Below the pieces are notes generated by a model. It saw nothing but the letters and a program-made list of their open reading frames with translations. It was not told the origin of the DNA and did not search any database. Shown in pieces: positions 16,950 to 26,212 of a stretch of 64,000 nucleotides of DNA (position 1 is the stretch's first letter; each line of letters opens with the position of its first letter). The stretch comes from Plantibacter flavus. GTDB taxonomy: Bacteria > Actinomycetota > Actinomycetes > Actinomycetales > Microbacteriaceae. The stretch spans positions 3,100,001 through 3,164,000 of the forward strand of contig NZ_CP019402.1 of the NCBI RefSeq assembly GCF_002024505.1, written 5' to 3'. The translations under genes were made by a program, and so were the position numbers.

Positions 16950-17251
16950 CTAAGAATGGTCGACAGCAGGGTCATCGTGCCGGGGGACCACAGCCATACA
17001 TCCGCAGCACGATTCCCACTTCGTACTTGAGTTTCTTGCAGCGTGTTCGCCAGACCACTCGGATTGAAACTCTTCCATGTAAACGCGGCTGTATCCGGGT
17101 ACAGAAACACATGAGAACCCCGCATATCGCCCAGTCGACTTCGACCCACCCGGCCTCGCCCTCCCCAGAACTCGCCCTCGCTGACAACCATTGCCCCCCC
17201 CCCCCCATCATCAATGTGCAAAGGACAAGCTCGTGGAGTATCTAAGAGCAA
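16950..17251 (-). pseudogene. Degenerate paralogue of the 20-kb hypothetical protein, with a 13-C tract
   Basis: The minus strand encodes VVSEGEFWGGRGRVGRSRLG and VFLYPDT, matching the protein at 19622-20074 (VVVSEGEFWGSQGRVGRIRRG, VFVYPDT). A run of 13 C (17194-17206; G on the coding strand) lies just before the conserved part. The C-terminal half is poorly conserved. It may be a pseudogene or a length-variable (phase-variable) gene; the boundaries are approximate. Confidence 0.45.
17194..17206 (+). repeat. Homopolymeric C tract (13 bp)
   Basis: Thirteen consecutive C residues inside the minus-strand reading frame of the degenerate paralogue. It is the longest mononucleotide run I noticed in the window. 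Confidence 0.9.
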
Positions 17252-17406
17252 TCCAGCCCGTCCGAGTATCTACTCGCGCTAGCAAGAGTTCCAGACGAAG
17301 GCGGCGCGAATGCACATTCAGTCACTCCCAGAGAGCATCCCAATCCCGCGTTTCCGTTGCGGGCAGATCGTCCAGCGACCTCGAGAACCATGGACAGCGC
17401 CGCAGA

Positions 17407-19179
17407 CTATCCACAGATCCTGTCAGGACGAGGGCGTCGGCGAAGCACCAGTAGAATTCCCGCAAGAAGCAGACTCATCGACACCGATGCGATACCGGCG
17501 ATGTGCGCCATTTCTAGGCCCGTGCTCGGTAGACGCCCACCGTGCGTTCCCGTCTCGGAGGTGATTGGAGACGAGCTCGGGGCCGGGCCGTCCGCGGTGA
17601 TGACGATGGTGTACTGCGCAGTGTCGGATCCTGCAGCGTCTGTCGCGCTGATGCTCAATGAGTAGGCGCCCGCGCTCGTGGGTGTTCCCGAGATCACCCC
17701 AGTGACAGGATCCAAGGACAATCCCGGTGGCAGTACTCCGCCACTGACGGCGTACACGATCGGTCCGGTACCGGTGGCGGTCACCGTGTGGTTGTATGTC
17801 GATCCGGTCTTTCCCTCACTGGGCGAACCGGAGGTGATTGCTGGACCCGTCGACGTCGGCGTCGACGGCGTTGCGCCGACGGAGATCACATAGGACGCTG
17901 CGTCTGAACCCACGATGTTCGTCGCGGTCACGGTGAACGAGAAGACGCCTGCGGCTGTCGGAGTGCCGAAGATCACGCCTGTGGCCGCGTCCATACTGAG
18001 ACCTTGCGGAAGCTGGCCGCCCGAAACGTTGAATGTGATCTTCGACGGGGCTGCGTCAGCGGTGACGGCAAACATGTAGCTCTCACCGACGGTGCCATCG
18101 ATTGGTGCAGCTGAGGCGATCGTTGGCGCGGCACCCAGCACCGACACACTGTTCGAGACGATCGAGGCGATATAGACAGAACTGTCCTGCGGGTTGTACG
18201 CGCCGAACAGTGGCGATCGTCCCACGGCGATCGGGGCGCCGATGACCGCACCGCTCGCGCCGTCGATGACCGAGACTGTGCTGCTGCCGGTGTTGGAGAT
18301 GTACAGATCTCCGGTCGGCGGGTAGTAGATGACTCCTACTGGAGCGGTTCCGACCCCAATGGGCGAGCCGACGACGGTTTGGGTGCTCTGGTCTATGACT
18401 GAGACCGAGTTGCTGAAGGTATTGGCGACATACACGCGATCTGTCACCGGATCAATGGCGATTCCCCAGGGCGCTGTTCCCACGGCAATCGTGCCGACGA
18501 CAAGACCCGATGAACCGTCAATGACTGACACGGATGCGCCGCTGTTGTTGGTGACGTAAATCCGGTTGGCGTCGAGGCTGTAGGTCACGCCGACGGGCCT
18601 CTGCCCGACGGGAATGCTCACGATGACCGATCTGGTGGTGGGGTCGATAACCGAGACGGTGTCGCTGCGCGAATTCGCGACGAACACATGCCCGGTCGCC
18701 GGATTCACCGCTAGACCGGCCGGAAACGTGCCGACGGAGATGGGTCCACCGATGATGGCCTTTGTCATGGGATCGACAACAACGACCGTGTTTTCCCGTT
18801 CGATGGCAACGTAGAAGTATCCGTTGAAGGGGTTGAAGACGATCCCGCTCGGGCTCTGGCCGACGGAGATGATCGTCTCTTCTTTGGTGGCCCCATCGAT
18901 GATCGACACCGTTGCACTCGCCGAATTGGTCACGTAGACGTCACCCGTGCTGGGCTCGACTGCTGCTGCGGCGGCGCCGCGCCCCACCGGAAGTTCCGAG
19001 TACGCGACATTCGGCGCTGCCTCACCTGCCCTCGCGGTCATCGTGCCGCCAGCAACTACCATCACCGCTGCGACGGCGAGAGCGATCACAAATCGTGCAG
19101 CCCCCGTCACAACAACATCGCGAACTGCGCTCACCGACCAGGACGATCTCCGAGCCACCGTCCCAAACTGATCAGCCAT
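17407..19179 (-). CDS. LPxTG-anchored YVTN-type beta-propeller surface protein with putative-Ig domains
   Basis: A 590-residue protein; the ATG at 19179 follows GAGGG, whereas the upstream TTG at 19197 has no such site. A signal-anchor region is near residues 20-50. About seven repeats of roughly 42 residues follow, each with a VYVTN or IYVTN strand and SVSVIDG, forming a YncE/YVTN beta-propeller. Two Ig-like modules (LPQGLSMDAATGVIFGTPT; LPPGLSLDPVTGVISGTPTS) are of the He_PIG type. The end is GRLPSTGLE, a hydrophobic helix and RRRPRP: a sortase signal. Likely a wall-anchored adhesion or binding protein. Confidence 0.85.
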   Translation of the reverse strand: MADQFGTVARRSSWSVSAVRDVVVTGAARFVIALAVAAVMVVAGGTMTARAGEAAPNVAYSELPVGRGAAAAAVEPSTGDVYVTNSASATVSIIDGATKEETIISVGQSPSGIVFNPFNGYFYVAIERENTVVVVDPMTKAIIGGPISVGTFPAGLAVNPATGHVFVANSRSDTVSVIDPTTRSVIVSIPVGQRPVGVTYSLDANRIYVTNNSGASVSVIDGSSGLVVGTIAVGTAPWGIAIDPVTDRVYVANTFSNSVSVIDQSTQTVVGSPIGVGTAPVGVIYYPPTGDLYISNTGSSTVSVIDGASGAVIGAPIAVGRSPLFGAYNPQDSSVYIASIVSNSVSVLGAAPTIASAAPIDGTVGESYMFAVTADAAPSKITFNVSGGQLPQGLSMDAATGVIFGTPTAAGVFSFTVTATNIVGSDAASYVISVGATPSTPTSTGPAITSGSPSEGKTGSTYNHTVTATGTGPIVYAVSGGVLPPGLSLDPVTGVISGTPTSAGAYSLSISATDAAGSDTAQYTIVITADGPAPSSSPITSETGTHGGRLPSTGLEMAHIAGIASVSMSLLLAGILLVLRRRPRPDRICG

Positions 19180-19621
19180 GCATCCCTCGAAATTCAATCA
19201 AAAACCCTCTGAACGGACACATATCCCCCAGAGTCAGTGCAGCGAGGCCGAATGTACGAGAAACCTGAGGATCACCGCAACATCGACTGCGTGATTTCAC
19301 TTGCAGGCGTTTCAGTCCTGACAAGGTTGGGCAAACACCCGGCCTCGCCCCAATGCTCATCATCCGGCGTCATGACGTGCGGGCGGTCAGGTCGCCTTCG
19401 CCGACCATGATGAGCGGGTGAGTTTTGCCTTCCTGACGAACCGTACGGACGGTACCGGCGATGTCCGGGGAACCGCGATCGTTGACTTGCTCCGCTCGGT
19501 GCTCGCCCGAGCCTGAGCCCGGAACGGCTGTGACGAAACGAAGCGTTCTGAATTGCATCCAAGCCCAAGGAGCGTAAGAACGGCTATTCCCACTCCAGCC
19601 AGTCGCACATTTCATGCACTT
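19180..19621. other. Intergenic stretch without a supportable gene
   Basis: Holds the promoter region of the beta-propeller gene. A minus-strand frame at 19370-19615 contains IAGTVRTVRQEGKTHPLIMV, which looks protein-like but has no recognisable family or convincing start. Confidence 0.35.
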
Positions 19622-20074
19622 CTATTGAAGATCCTGTTCGAACCGTGCCGGTTCGGAGCTCGCGTGCGTCCAACTCGGCCGATTACTGAGCGGCCTCCAT
19701 CCGAATCGAGCCGACTCGAGCTGCAGCTCCTGTTTCCCTCTCGGGAGCCACGCAACGTCCCACTCCAGCATGAACTGCACGAAGTGCTCAGTGTTCGAGA
19801 TATATCGGTCGTCTGGTACGGACGCCTCCGGAGACGTCTCGACGACCACAGTCCACCAAGGCTCGACCGTATCCGGGTACACAAACACATGACGACCCTG
19901 CAGGTCGCCCCGCCGAATCCGCCCCACCCGGCCCTGGCTTCCCCAGAACTCACCCTCACTGACCACCACTGCCGCCGCCTCTCGCTGTCGATTTGGGACG
20001 GACAAGCTCGCCGGAATAGGTGATGAACCGAGATCCCGCAAGCCGATTTGTGTGATTTGAATGACCTCGCTCAA
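19622..20074 (-). CDS. Hypothetical protein, member of a locally duplicated family
   Basis: Up to 150 residues. The only full-length start is a TTG at 20074, directly after the sensor kinase stop, so the true start is uncertain. A conserved core is shared with the copy at 17 kb (VVVSEGEFWGSQGRVGRIRR, VFVYPDT). It is tryptophan-rich and soluble. The two copies flank the beta-propeller gene. The nucleotide similarity of the two copies is visible by eye. Function unknown. Confidence 0.5.
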   Translation of the reverse strand: MSEVIQITQIGLRDLGSSPIPASLSVPNRQREAAAVVVSEGEFWGSQGRVGRIRRGDLQGRHVFVYPDTVEPWWTVVVETSPEASVPDDRYISNTEHFVQFMLEWDVAWLPRGKQELQLESARFGWRPLSNRPSWTHASSEPARFEQDLQ

Positions 20075-20075
20075 G

Positions 20076-21155
20076 TCAGCGAGGCAAGCGAAGGGTCAGG
20101 GTGAACGCTTCGGGGCCCACTGTCGCGGTGAGCACGCCGTCGAGTATCTCAGCACGCTCTCGCAGCCCCATGAGCCCATGCCCGCCAGGGAGATTATCGA
20201 CGTCGGTAACAGGGAGGACGAGCTCGTTTCGAATGGAAACCAGAATCTCAGTTCCGGTGGCAACTGCACGAATCGATGCGTGTGCTCCTGGAGCGTGTTT
20301 GCGGACGTTCGTGAGACCCTCCTGAACGGTGCGATAGACAGCACGTTGAACCGGCAAGGGGAGATCCTCGGGCAGATCCAGCTCCGCTTCTCCTGGCGTC
20401 CCGCTGTTTGCGATGAGATCGGGCAGGTCCGCAACTGTCGGCTGGGGTGTGATGGGCTGTGAGGAGTCCTCGGCTCGGAGCAGACTGACCATCGCTCGGA
20501 GTTCATCCAGCGTACGGACCGCCAGCAGCCGAATGTTCTTGAGGGAGTGGTGGATGGGCCCATCAGCGGTGCTGACTTGGAGGGCGCCGGCTTGGACGGC
20601 GATGAGGCTCACCTGGTGGGAGACGACGTCATGCATTTCCCGCGCGATGTTCACGCGTTCTTCCCGCAGGAGCTCCATCGCGATAAGTTGTCGTTCACTT
20701 TCGCGGGACGCGTGGAGATCGGCTAGCCGAGCGGCAAGTTCAGCCCGGGTGCGGATCAGAATGCCGAGAGCAACGGGCCCTCCTGCATAGAGGAGAGCGT
20801 AAGCCAGCGCAAGGATCGTGTACTGCGGTAGGGGCAAGCCTCGCCATGGCGCCGCGGCGACGGCGAAGACGACGAGTCCGGCAAGCACCAGGGCCCACCG
20901 TCGTTGTTCTCGACAGGCCACCGAGTACAAGGCGATGAGGCCGGCGAAGGCTGCCAGGCCGAGCGCGAACGCTGGTGCTGCGAGGAGCAGCGAGATCCAT
21001 GGCCAGCGGTGTCGCACGAGCAGTCCTCCCGCCGCAGCCATCGCGATCCACGACTCGATCGGTGACGCCCAGTCGAGCGTCGTCAGACCTTCTGCGAATG
21101 CCACCGCCAAGAGCGCCAGATCGGCAGCGAGTGCGAGCATCTTCGAGCGTTGCAT
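20076..21155 (-). CDS. NarL-family sensor histidine kinase
   Basis: A 359-residue kinase whose ATG overlaps the regulator stop (TGATG). Several hydrophobic helices occupy residues about 5-140. The phosphoacceptor region is NIAREMHDVVSHQVSLIAVQ (HisKA_3 type). The ATPase domain shows RTVQEGLTNVRKHAPGA (N box) and GGHGLMGLRERAE (G box). With its regulator it forms a two-component pair. The neighbouring divergent RND pump is a plausible target, but no binding site proves it. Confidence 0.9.
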   Translation of the reverse strand: MQRSKMLALAADLALLAVAFAEGLTTLDWASPIESWIAMAAAGGLLVRHRWPWISLLLAAPAFALGLAAFAGLIALYSVACREQRRWALVLAGLVVFAVAAAPWRGLPLPQYTILALAYALLYAGGPVALGILIRTRAELAARLADLHASRESERQLIAMELLREERVNIAREMHDVVSHQVSLIAVQAGALQVSTADGPIHHSLKNIRLLAVRTLDELRAMVSLLRAEDSSQPITPQPTVADLPDLIANSGTPGEAELDLPEDLPLPVQRAVYRTVQEGLTNVRKHAPGAHASIRAVATGTEILVSIRNELVLPVTDVDNLPGGHGLMGLRERAEILDGVLTATVGPEAFTLTLRLPR

Positions 21156-21784
21156 CAGCGGGGCGAGTGGCGCTCTGCGATGAGTGCCGCCTGGAGTCTG
21201 GAGGTGACTCCGAGTTTGGTGAGGATGCTGCTGACGTGGTCTTTGATGGTGGCGCTGCTGAGGTGCATCGCTTCGCCAATAGCCGCGTTGGAGGCTCCAG
21301 TATGGAGGAGCGCAAGTACTTCGCGTTCTCTCGAGGAGAGGCTGTCGACGCGCGAATCCCATCGCGTCGTCGAGCGAGTGGCTGCCAGGAGCGATCGCGA
21401 GACTTGGGGCGAGAGGACGATTCCACCTGCTGCCAGCGATCGGATCAACGCGGGTAATTGCTCCGGGTCGGTGTCCTTGACCAGAAACCCAGCCGCACCC
21501 AGGTGGAGTGCCGTGGCAATGTACTCGTCGGTGTCGAAGGTGGTCAGCACCGCGGTCGCCGGCGGCCGTGCCCACTGTTGCAGATCGCGGAGGACGTCGA
21601 GGCCGCTCCGACCAGGCATACGGACGTCGAGAAGTACCACGTCGGGATCGGAGCGAGTGATCTCGCCGACAGCAGACACGCCGTCGGTGGATGCGACGAC
21701 CTCGATGTCGGGAGTCCCGCCGAGGATGAGCTCGAAGCCACCCCGGAACAACGCTTCGTCATCGATGATCGCGACCTTGAGCAC
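21155..21784 (-). CDS. NarL/FixJ-type response regulator
   Basis: 209 residues: receiver domain with acidic pair DD (residues 8-9), phosphoacceptor Asp in VVLLDVRMPG, conserved Thr (VLTTFDTDEY) and Lys (GFLVKDTDPE). It is followed by a LuxR-type helix-turn-helix (LSSREREVLALLHTGASNAA, LSSATIKDHVSSILTKLGV). It is first gene of the regulator-kinase operon and reads away from the small membrane protein and RND genes. Confidence 0.92.
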   Translation of the reverse strand: MLKVAIIDDEALFRGGFELILGGTPDIEVVASTDGVSAVGEITRSDPDVVLLDVRMPGRSGLDVLRDLQQWARPPATAVLTTFDTDEYIATALHLGAAGFLVKDTDPEQLPALIRSLAAGGIVLSPQVSRSLLAATRSTTRWDSRVDSLSSREREVLALLHTGASNAAIGEAMHLSSATIKDHVSSILTKLGVTSRLQAALIAERHSPR

Positions 21785-21963
21785 TCTCTGCCTCCAATTT
21801 TCTCCACACTAGGGCGAACGAGGAGGCGCGAGATCGCCATGGCTCAGATACCCCCCGGACGGCGGGGGTGATTCCACCTCTTGTTCGATACGGGCGCTCT
21901 CGGTCTGCGTGAAGCTGGCATCGGTTCGCTCTTCAGGGCGGACGATCAGAGGAGGAGGACGGC

Positions 21964-22104
21964 TTGGCTCGGACGAACCGGCGGGCTTCGCAAGCTGAAG
22001 GTTGCGCTACATCGCCCTACGTCGCCATCGGCTTGATGGCGACGACACTCTTGGTCGCCGTCGTGCTCGGCATCGCGTTCTACGTTTCCGTTCTCCTGCG
22101 ATGA
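21964..22104 (+). CDS. 46-residue single-helix membrane peptide
   Basis: A TTG start lies seven bases after a strong AGGAGGAGG ribosome-binding site. The product begins MARTNRRASQAEG, then has a single hydrophobic helix (IGLMATTLLVAVVLGIAFYV), ending SVLLR and TGA. Its position between a two-component system and an RND pump suggests an accessory membrane peptide. The strong RBS and helix support expression; no homologue is known to me. Confidence 0.5.
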   Translation: MARTNRRASQAEGCATSPYVAIGLMATTLLVAVVLGIAFYVSVLLR

Positions 22105-22396
22105 ACGTCCCCGCTCCAGTGCTCCTCTTGAATGCCCCACTCTCCATCGGTGAGCACAACCGCATTTCCACGTTCTGTCGCTGATCTCCGGGGTGCGCGA
22201 GCCACGTCGCCGAGTCGGGAGCCCGATGAGTGCACCCAGCACACCTGCCATGAGGTAGGGGTGATGAACGACCAGACGGCCGGGTGGGGGGGGTGTTCCC
22301 TCCGGGTGACGGATGGCGACCGGAATGCAGATCATAGACGCTTGACGATGTCGTGTTGTGTGCGCACTTACGGGTGCGGCCGGGTGAGGAGTGTGC
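22105..22396. other. Leader region upstream of the RND pump gene
   Basis: About 290 bp with no supportable gene. A G tract (GGGTGGGGGGGG-like) occurs near 22283-22293. Reverse-strand frames here are shadows. Confidence 0.4.
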
Positions 22397-25300
22397 ATGT
22401 TCTTGACGCAGATGAGTCTGAAGAACCGTCTCTTGGTGGGACTGATCACCATCGCCGTCGCTGCCCTCGGAGTCCTTTCGATGGGCAAGCTGAAGCAGGA
22501 GATGATGCCGCCCACGACGACTCCGATGGCGTTCGTGTCAGTCCAGGTCGAAGGGATCGCCCCTGAGGAGATGTCACGGATCGCGACCGTGCCCTTGGAG
22601 ACGGCGTTGCAGTCGGTTCCGAATGTGAAGAATGTATCGTCCACGACGTCGACGGGGTCGTCGAACGTGATTGTGGAGTGGCCATTCGAGAACGATGCGG
22701 ACGAGACGCTTCGTGCGGTGAAAGCCGCTGCCGACGGGGTGAAATCGGCGTTGCCCGCGACTGCACAGATCGACGTGTTCTCAGGCAGCAACAGCGAGAT
22801 CCCGGCCATGCAGCTCAGCGCCGGCAGTAGCGGAGATCAGGACGCATTCGGCGACGCTCTCGCGCAGAAAGTCGTGCCGGCATTGAAGAACGTGCCCGGG
22901 GTACAGAAAGTCGAACTCGCCGGCCGCGAGGAGCAGCGCATCGTGATCGATCTGCGCCAAGCGGATGTGAACCGACTCAGGGTGGATCCGACGCAGCTGG
23001 GTGCGGTACTCGAAGCGCACGGTGCTGCGGTGCCGGCCGGCCAGGCCGACTCTCCGGACGGGTCGACATCAATCTCAGTCGGCACCGCCACCACCAGCCT
23101 GGAAGACTTGCAGAACCTGCCGGTGAAAACCGAGGCCGCGATCGTCGCGCTGAAAGAGTTCGCTGACGTTCATGTCGAAAAGCTTCCCACCGGGAGCTTG
23201 TCCCGGGTGAACGGGAAACCGTCATTGACCATCACTGTGTCACCTGCCCAGGGTGCGAACGTAGTACAGATCTCCCACGTTGTGACTGCGGAACTCGACA
23301 GGCTGGCACCGAGCCTGAAGGCGGAGTTCGTGACGCTGTTCGATCAGGCTCCGGTGATCGAGCAGTCCATCCATGACCTGTCGGTCGAGGGCGGTCTCGG
23401 CCTCCTCTTCGCGGTGATCGTCATCCTCGTCTTCCTCGGCTCGTGGCGGTCGACGGTCATCGCCGCGATCTCGATTCCGCTATCGCTGTTGATCACGATG
23501 ATCGGCCTCTTCGTCAGCAACAACACCTTGAACACGTTGACGTTGGGGGCACTCACGATCGCGATCGGCCGGGTGGTGGATGACTCGATCGTGGTCATCG
23601 AGAACATCAGTCGACGAGCGGAAACCGACGGGCTCGGTACGAGCAGTATCATCGCGTCTGTGCGGCAGGTGGCCGGGGCGATCACCGCATCCACCTTGAC
23701 GACGGTGGCAGTCTTCCTGCCGATTGTGTTCGTCTCCGGAGCGGCCGGGCAGCTGTTCCGGCCATTCGCGGTGACCGTGTCGATCGCACTCCTCGCATCC
23801 TTGCTGGTGTCGTTGACGATCGTGCCGGTTCTCGCTTCGATGTTCATGCGGATGAAGCACCAGGACGCCCTCGCGATCACCTCGCCCGACACGCACGAGG
23901 ATGAGGCCGCTGTCGTTCATGTCGGCTCTGTGCATTCGTCGGACACTGCCCCCGTGGCCGAGTCCCTCACGACAGCCTCCTCAGCCTCTGGAGTTCGCCA
24001 TCGTCCGGAGCGGCTGAACAGGACCAGTTCGGATAGCAGCGATGTGCCTGAGGACCGGCTGCAACGCGCGATCATGCCGAGCCTCCGAGTCACACGCCGC
24101 CACCCGGTGATCACGCTCGTCGCCTCCGGCATGCTCCTCGCGGTCACCCTCGGGATGGGCATCATGATCCCCACCGATTTCCTCGGCTCCTCCGGGAACG
24201 AGACCCTGGAACTTTCGCAGTCCCCCGGCACTGCGATCGACGGCGAGTTGGAGAGTGAACAGAGCGACAACGGTGACACTTCCCCCGGAGACGGCGCTGT
24301 CGAACCTGCTCCCGAAGCCGCGCCCGCGGAGGATGAATCTGCCGCAGAACCACCGTCGAGCGAGCAAGACCTGGTGACGGCGGCGACCGAGGTGGAGGAG
24401 GCCCTCAAGCGCGTCCAGGGTGTGAAGAGCGTGCTCACCAGCATCCCCGTCGGTGAGCAGCAGCCTGGGAAAGCCACCACGATCTCGTACACGCTGAGGC
24501 TCGAAGAGAACACCGACGTCGAACAGGTGAGGATTGCGGTGCAGGCGCGGCTCGACAAGATGCCCAAACCCGAGGAGTTCCGGCTCCTCACCCAAGACGC
24601 CTTCGTCGGCGACAGCGGTGCCGGCGGTGGGATCGATCTGCGAATTCAGGGCAACGACCCGGCAATGCTCAAGGAGGCCAGCGTCCTGCTTCAGGAACGT
24701 CTGAAGTCAGCTGCCGGAATCCAAACGGTGTACAGCGAGCTCGAGGGCGGGCAGAGCATCGTCCGAGTGAAGCTTGATGAGGTGCGCGCTGGGAAGCTCG
24801 GTTTCGACCGAGCCTCGGTCGCCAAAGCGATCCAAGACACCCTCCAGGGTGCACAAATCGGATCGCTCATGCTCGAAGGCGAAAAGCGCCCCATTGTCCT
24901 CCGCACGCCCGGCACGAAGTACACCGCTGCGCAGGTGGGCGAGATACTGCTTCCGGTGACGGCGGAACAGACGAGTCAGGCACAGAAAGTCGCCTCCGAT
25001 GCGCTTGAGGCGAGAGCGCAGGCTGAAGCCGACGCCGCGAAGCGAACTGCCACGGCCGAGGTGAACAAGCAGATCGCTGCTGCCCGCCAACAGCGTGCGG
25101 ACGCGACATCGAGCATCGCCTCGCTGCAGCAGCAGCTCGCAGCACTTGCCGCGTCCCCCGTTGAGCCTCGACCTGAACCCGACGAGCAGGAGAAGGCTGC
25201 GGAAGAACGTCAAACGCAGCTCGCCGAACTCCAGAGCGCGATCGCCAATGCCGAGGCGAGCATCACCGCCGCAGACGAGCAGATCGCCCAGCTCTACCAG

Positions 25301-26212
25301 TCGCAACGCGATACGGCCGCCCAGGAAGCAGAAGCGAAGAAGGCAGCAGACGAGCTGAAGGCGGTCACCGAGCTGCGCGGCACCCCGCTGAAGGTCAGCG
25401 ACATCGCTACGGTCGAGAACGAACTCGTCCCGCCGATGATCAGCCGTGACAACGGCGAACGAATAGCGGCCCTCACCGTGACACCAGAGAAGGGGAAGCT
25501 CAGTCAGGCAAACGCCTCCGTGCAGGAAGCGATCCAAGGGACCCAACTCCCCGCGGGCGTCACCTTCGACATCGGAGGCGTGAGTGAGCAGCAGGACGAG
25601 GCGTTCAGCCAGTTGGGGATGGCGATGATCATGGCCATCATGCTGGTACTCATCGTCATGATCGCTACGTTCCGCAGCTTCCGGCAACCCTTCGTGCTGC
25701 TCGTTTCGATTCCGTTCGCGGCAACCGGTGCGATTCTTGGGCTCCTCCTCACCGGCACTCCTCTCGGACTCCCGGCGCTGATCGGGCTGCTCATGCTCGT
25801 CGGCATCGTGGTGACGAATGCGATCGTGCTGATGGATCTCATCAACCGTTTCCGCGAGGAAGGGTCACCACTGGATGAAGCAGTCACGAACGGCACCCGG
25901 CTCCGGTTGCGGCCGATTTTGATGACCGCCGCGGCAACGATCTTCGCGCTGGTCCCGATGTCGCTCGGCCTGACCGGTGGTGGTGCGTTCATCTCCCGAC
26001 CGCTTGCGATCGTGGTCATCGGCGGACTCCTCAGCTCCACCCTGCTCACCCTGATCCTCGTCCCGATCCTTTACACCTGGATCGAGCACGCCCGGGAGCA
26101 GAGAATCGAGCGTCGCACTTTGCGCCGCAGCGCCACCCTCGATGAGACACGGACAAGTTCGGAACACGAGGAGGTCGACGCATTCGAAAGAACGCTGCGT
26201 TCGACCCCCTGA
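22397..26212 (+). CDS. RND-superfamily efflux transporter with coiled-coil insert
   Basis: A 1271-residue AcrB-like pump; ATG 22397 has GAGGAG six bases ahead. Helix 1 is at residues about 10-28, and a large extracellular porter loop follows. The TM2-TM6 block contains GRVVDDSIVVIENISRR, the proton-relay aspartate pair. A second porter loop and TM8-12 block end near residue 1230. The second porter loop contains a roughly 130-residue Ala/Gln/Glu-rich coiled coil (bases about 24957-25370, e.g. AEVNKQIAAARQQRADATSS) that typical AcrB proteins lack. Another unusual part is the acidic low-complexity linker after the second half's first helix. No adaptor or outer-membrane partner is nearby, as expected in a Gram-positive. 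Confidence 0.9.
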   Translation: MFLTQMSLKNRLLVGLITIAVAALGVLSMGKLKQEMMPPTTTPMAFVSVQVEGIAPEEMSRIATVPLETALQSVPNVKNVSSTTSTGSSNVIVEWPFENDADETLRAVKAAADGVKSALPATAQIDVFSGSNSEIPAMQLSAGSSGDQDAFGDALAQKVVPALKNVPGVQKVELAGREEQRIVIDLRQADVNRLRVDPTQLGAVLEAHGAAVPAGQADSPDGSTSISVGTATTSLEDLQNLPVKTEAAIVALKEFADVHVEKLPTGSLSRVNGKPSLTITVSPAQGANVVQISHVVTAELDRLAPSLKAEFVTLFDQAPVIEQSIHDLSVEGGLGLLFAVIVILVFLGSWRSTVIAAISIPLSLLITMIGLFVSNNTLNTLTLGALTIAIGRVVDDSIVVIENISRRAETDGLGTSSIIASVRQVAGAITASTLTTVAVFLPIVFVSGAAGQLFRPFAVTVSIALLASLLVSLTIVPVLASMFMRMKHQDALAITSPDTHEDEAAVVHVGSVHSSDTAPVAESLTTASSASGVRHRPERLNRTSSDSSDVPEDRLQRAIMPSLRVTRRHPVITLVASGMLLAVTLGMGIMIPTDFLGSSGNETLELSQSPGTAIDGELESEQSDNGDTSPGDGAVEPAPEAAPAEDESAAEPPSSEQDLVTAATEVEEALKRVQGVKSVLTSIPVGEQQPGKATTISYTLRLEENTDVEQVRIAVQARLDKMPKPEEFRLLTQDAFVGDSGAGGGIDLRIQGNDPAMLKEASVLLQERLKSAAGIQTVYSELEGGQSIVRVKLDEVRAGKLGFDRASVAKAIQDTLQGAQIGSLMLEGEKRPIVLRTPGTKYTAAQVGEILLPVTAEQTSQAQKVASDALEARAQAEADAAKRTATAEVNKQIAAARQQRADATSSIASLQQQLAALAASPVEPRPEPDEQEKAAEERQTQLAELQSAIANAEASITAADEQIAQLYQSQRDTAAQEAEAKKAADELKAVTELRGTPLKVSDIATVENELVPPMISRDNGERIAALTVTPEKGKLSQANASVQEAIQGTQLPAGVTFDIGGVSEQQDEAFSQLGMAMIMAIMLVLIVMIATFRSFRQPFVLLVSIPFAATGAILGLLLTGTPLGLPALIGLLMLVGIVVTNAIVLMDLINRFREEGSPLDEAVTNGTRLRLRPILMTAAATIFALVPMSLGLTGGGAFISRPLAIVVIGGLLSSTLLTLILVPILYTWIEHAREQRIERRTLRRSATLDETRTSSEHEEVDAFERTLRSTP

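Noticed and set aside
19370..19615. 81-codon minus-strand frame ending VGEGDLTARTS
   Set aside because: Some protein-like character, but no RBS, no family and overlapping competing frames; left as part of the intergenic description.
21946..22809. Minus-strand frame of 287 codons across the RND start
   Set aside because: It overlaps the well-supported RND N-terminus and the small membrane peptide; no family features.
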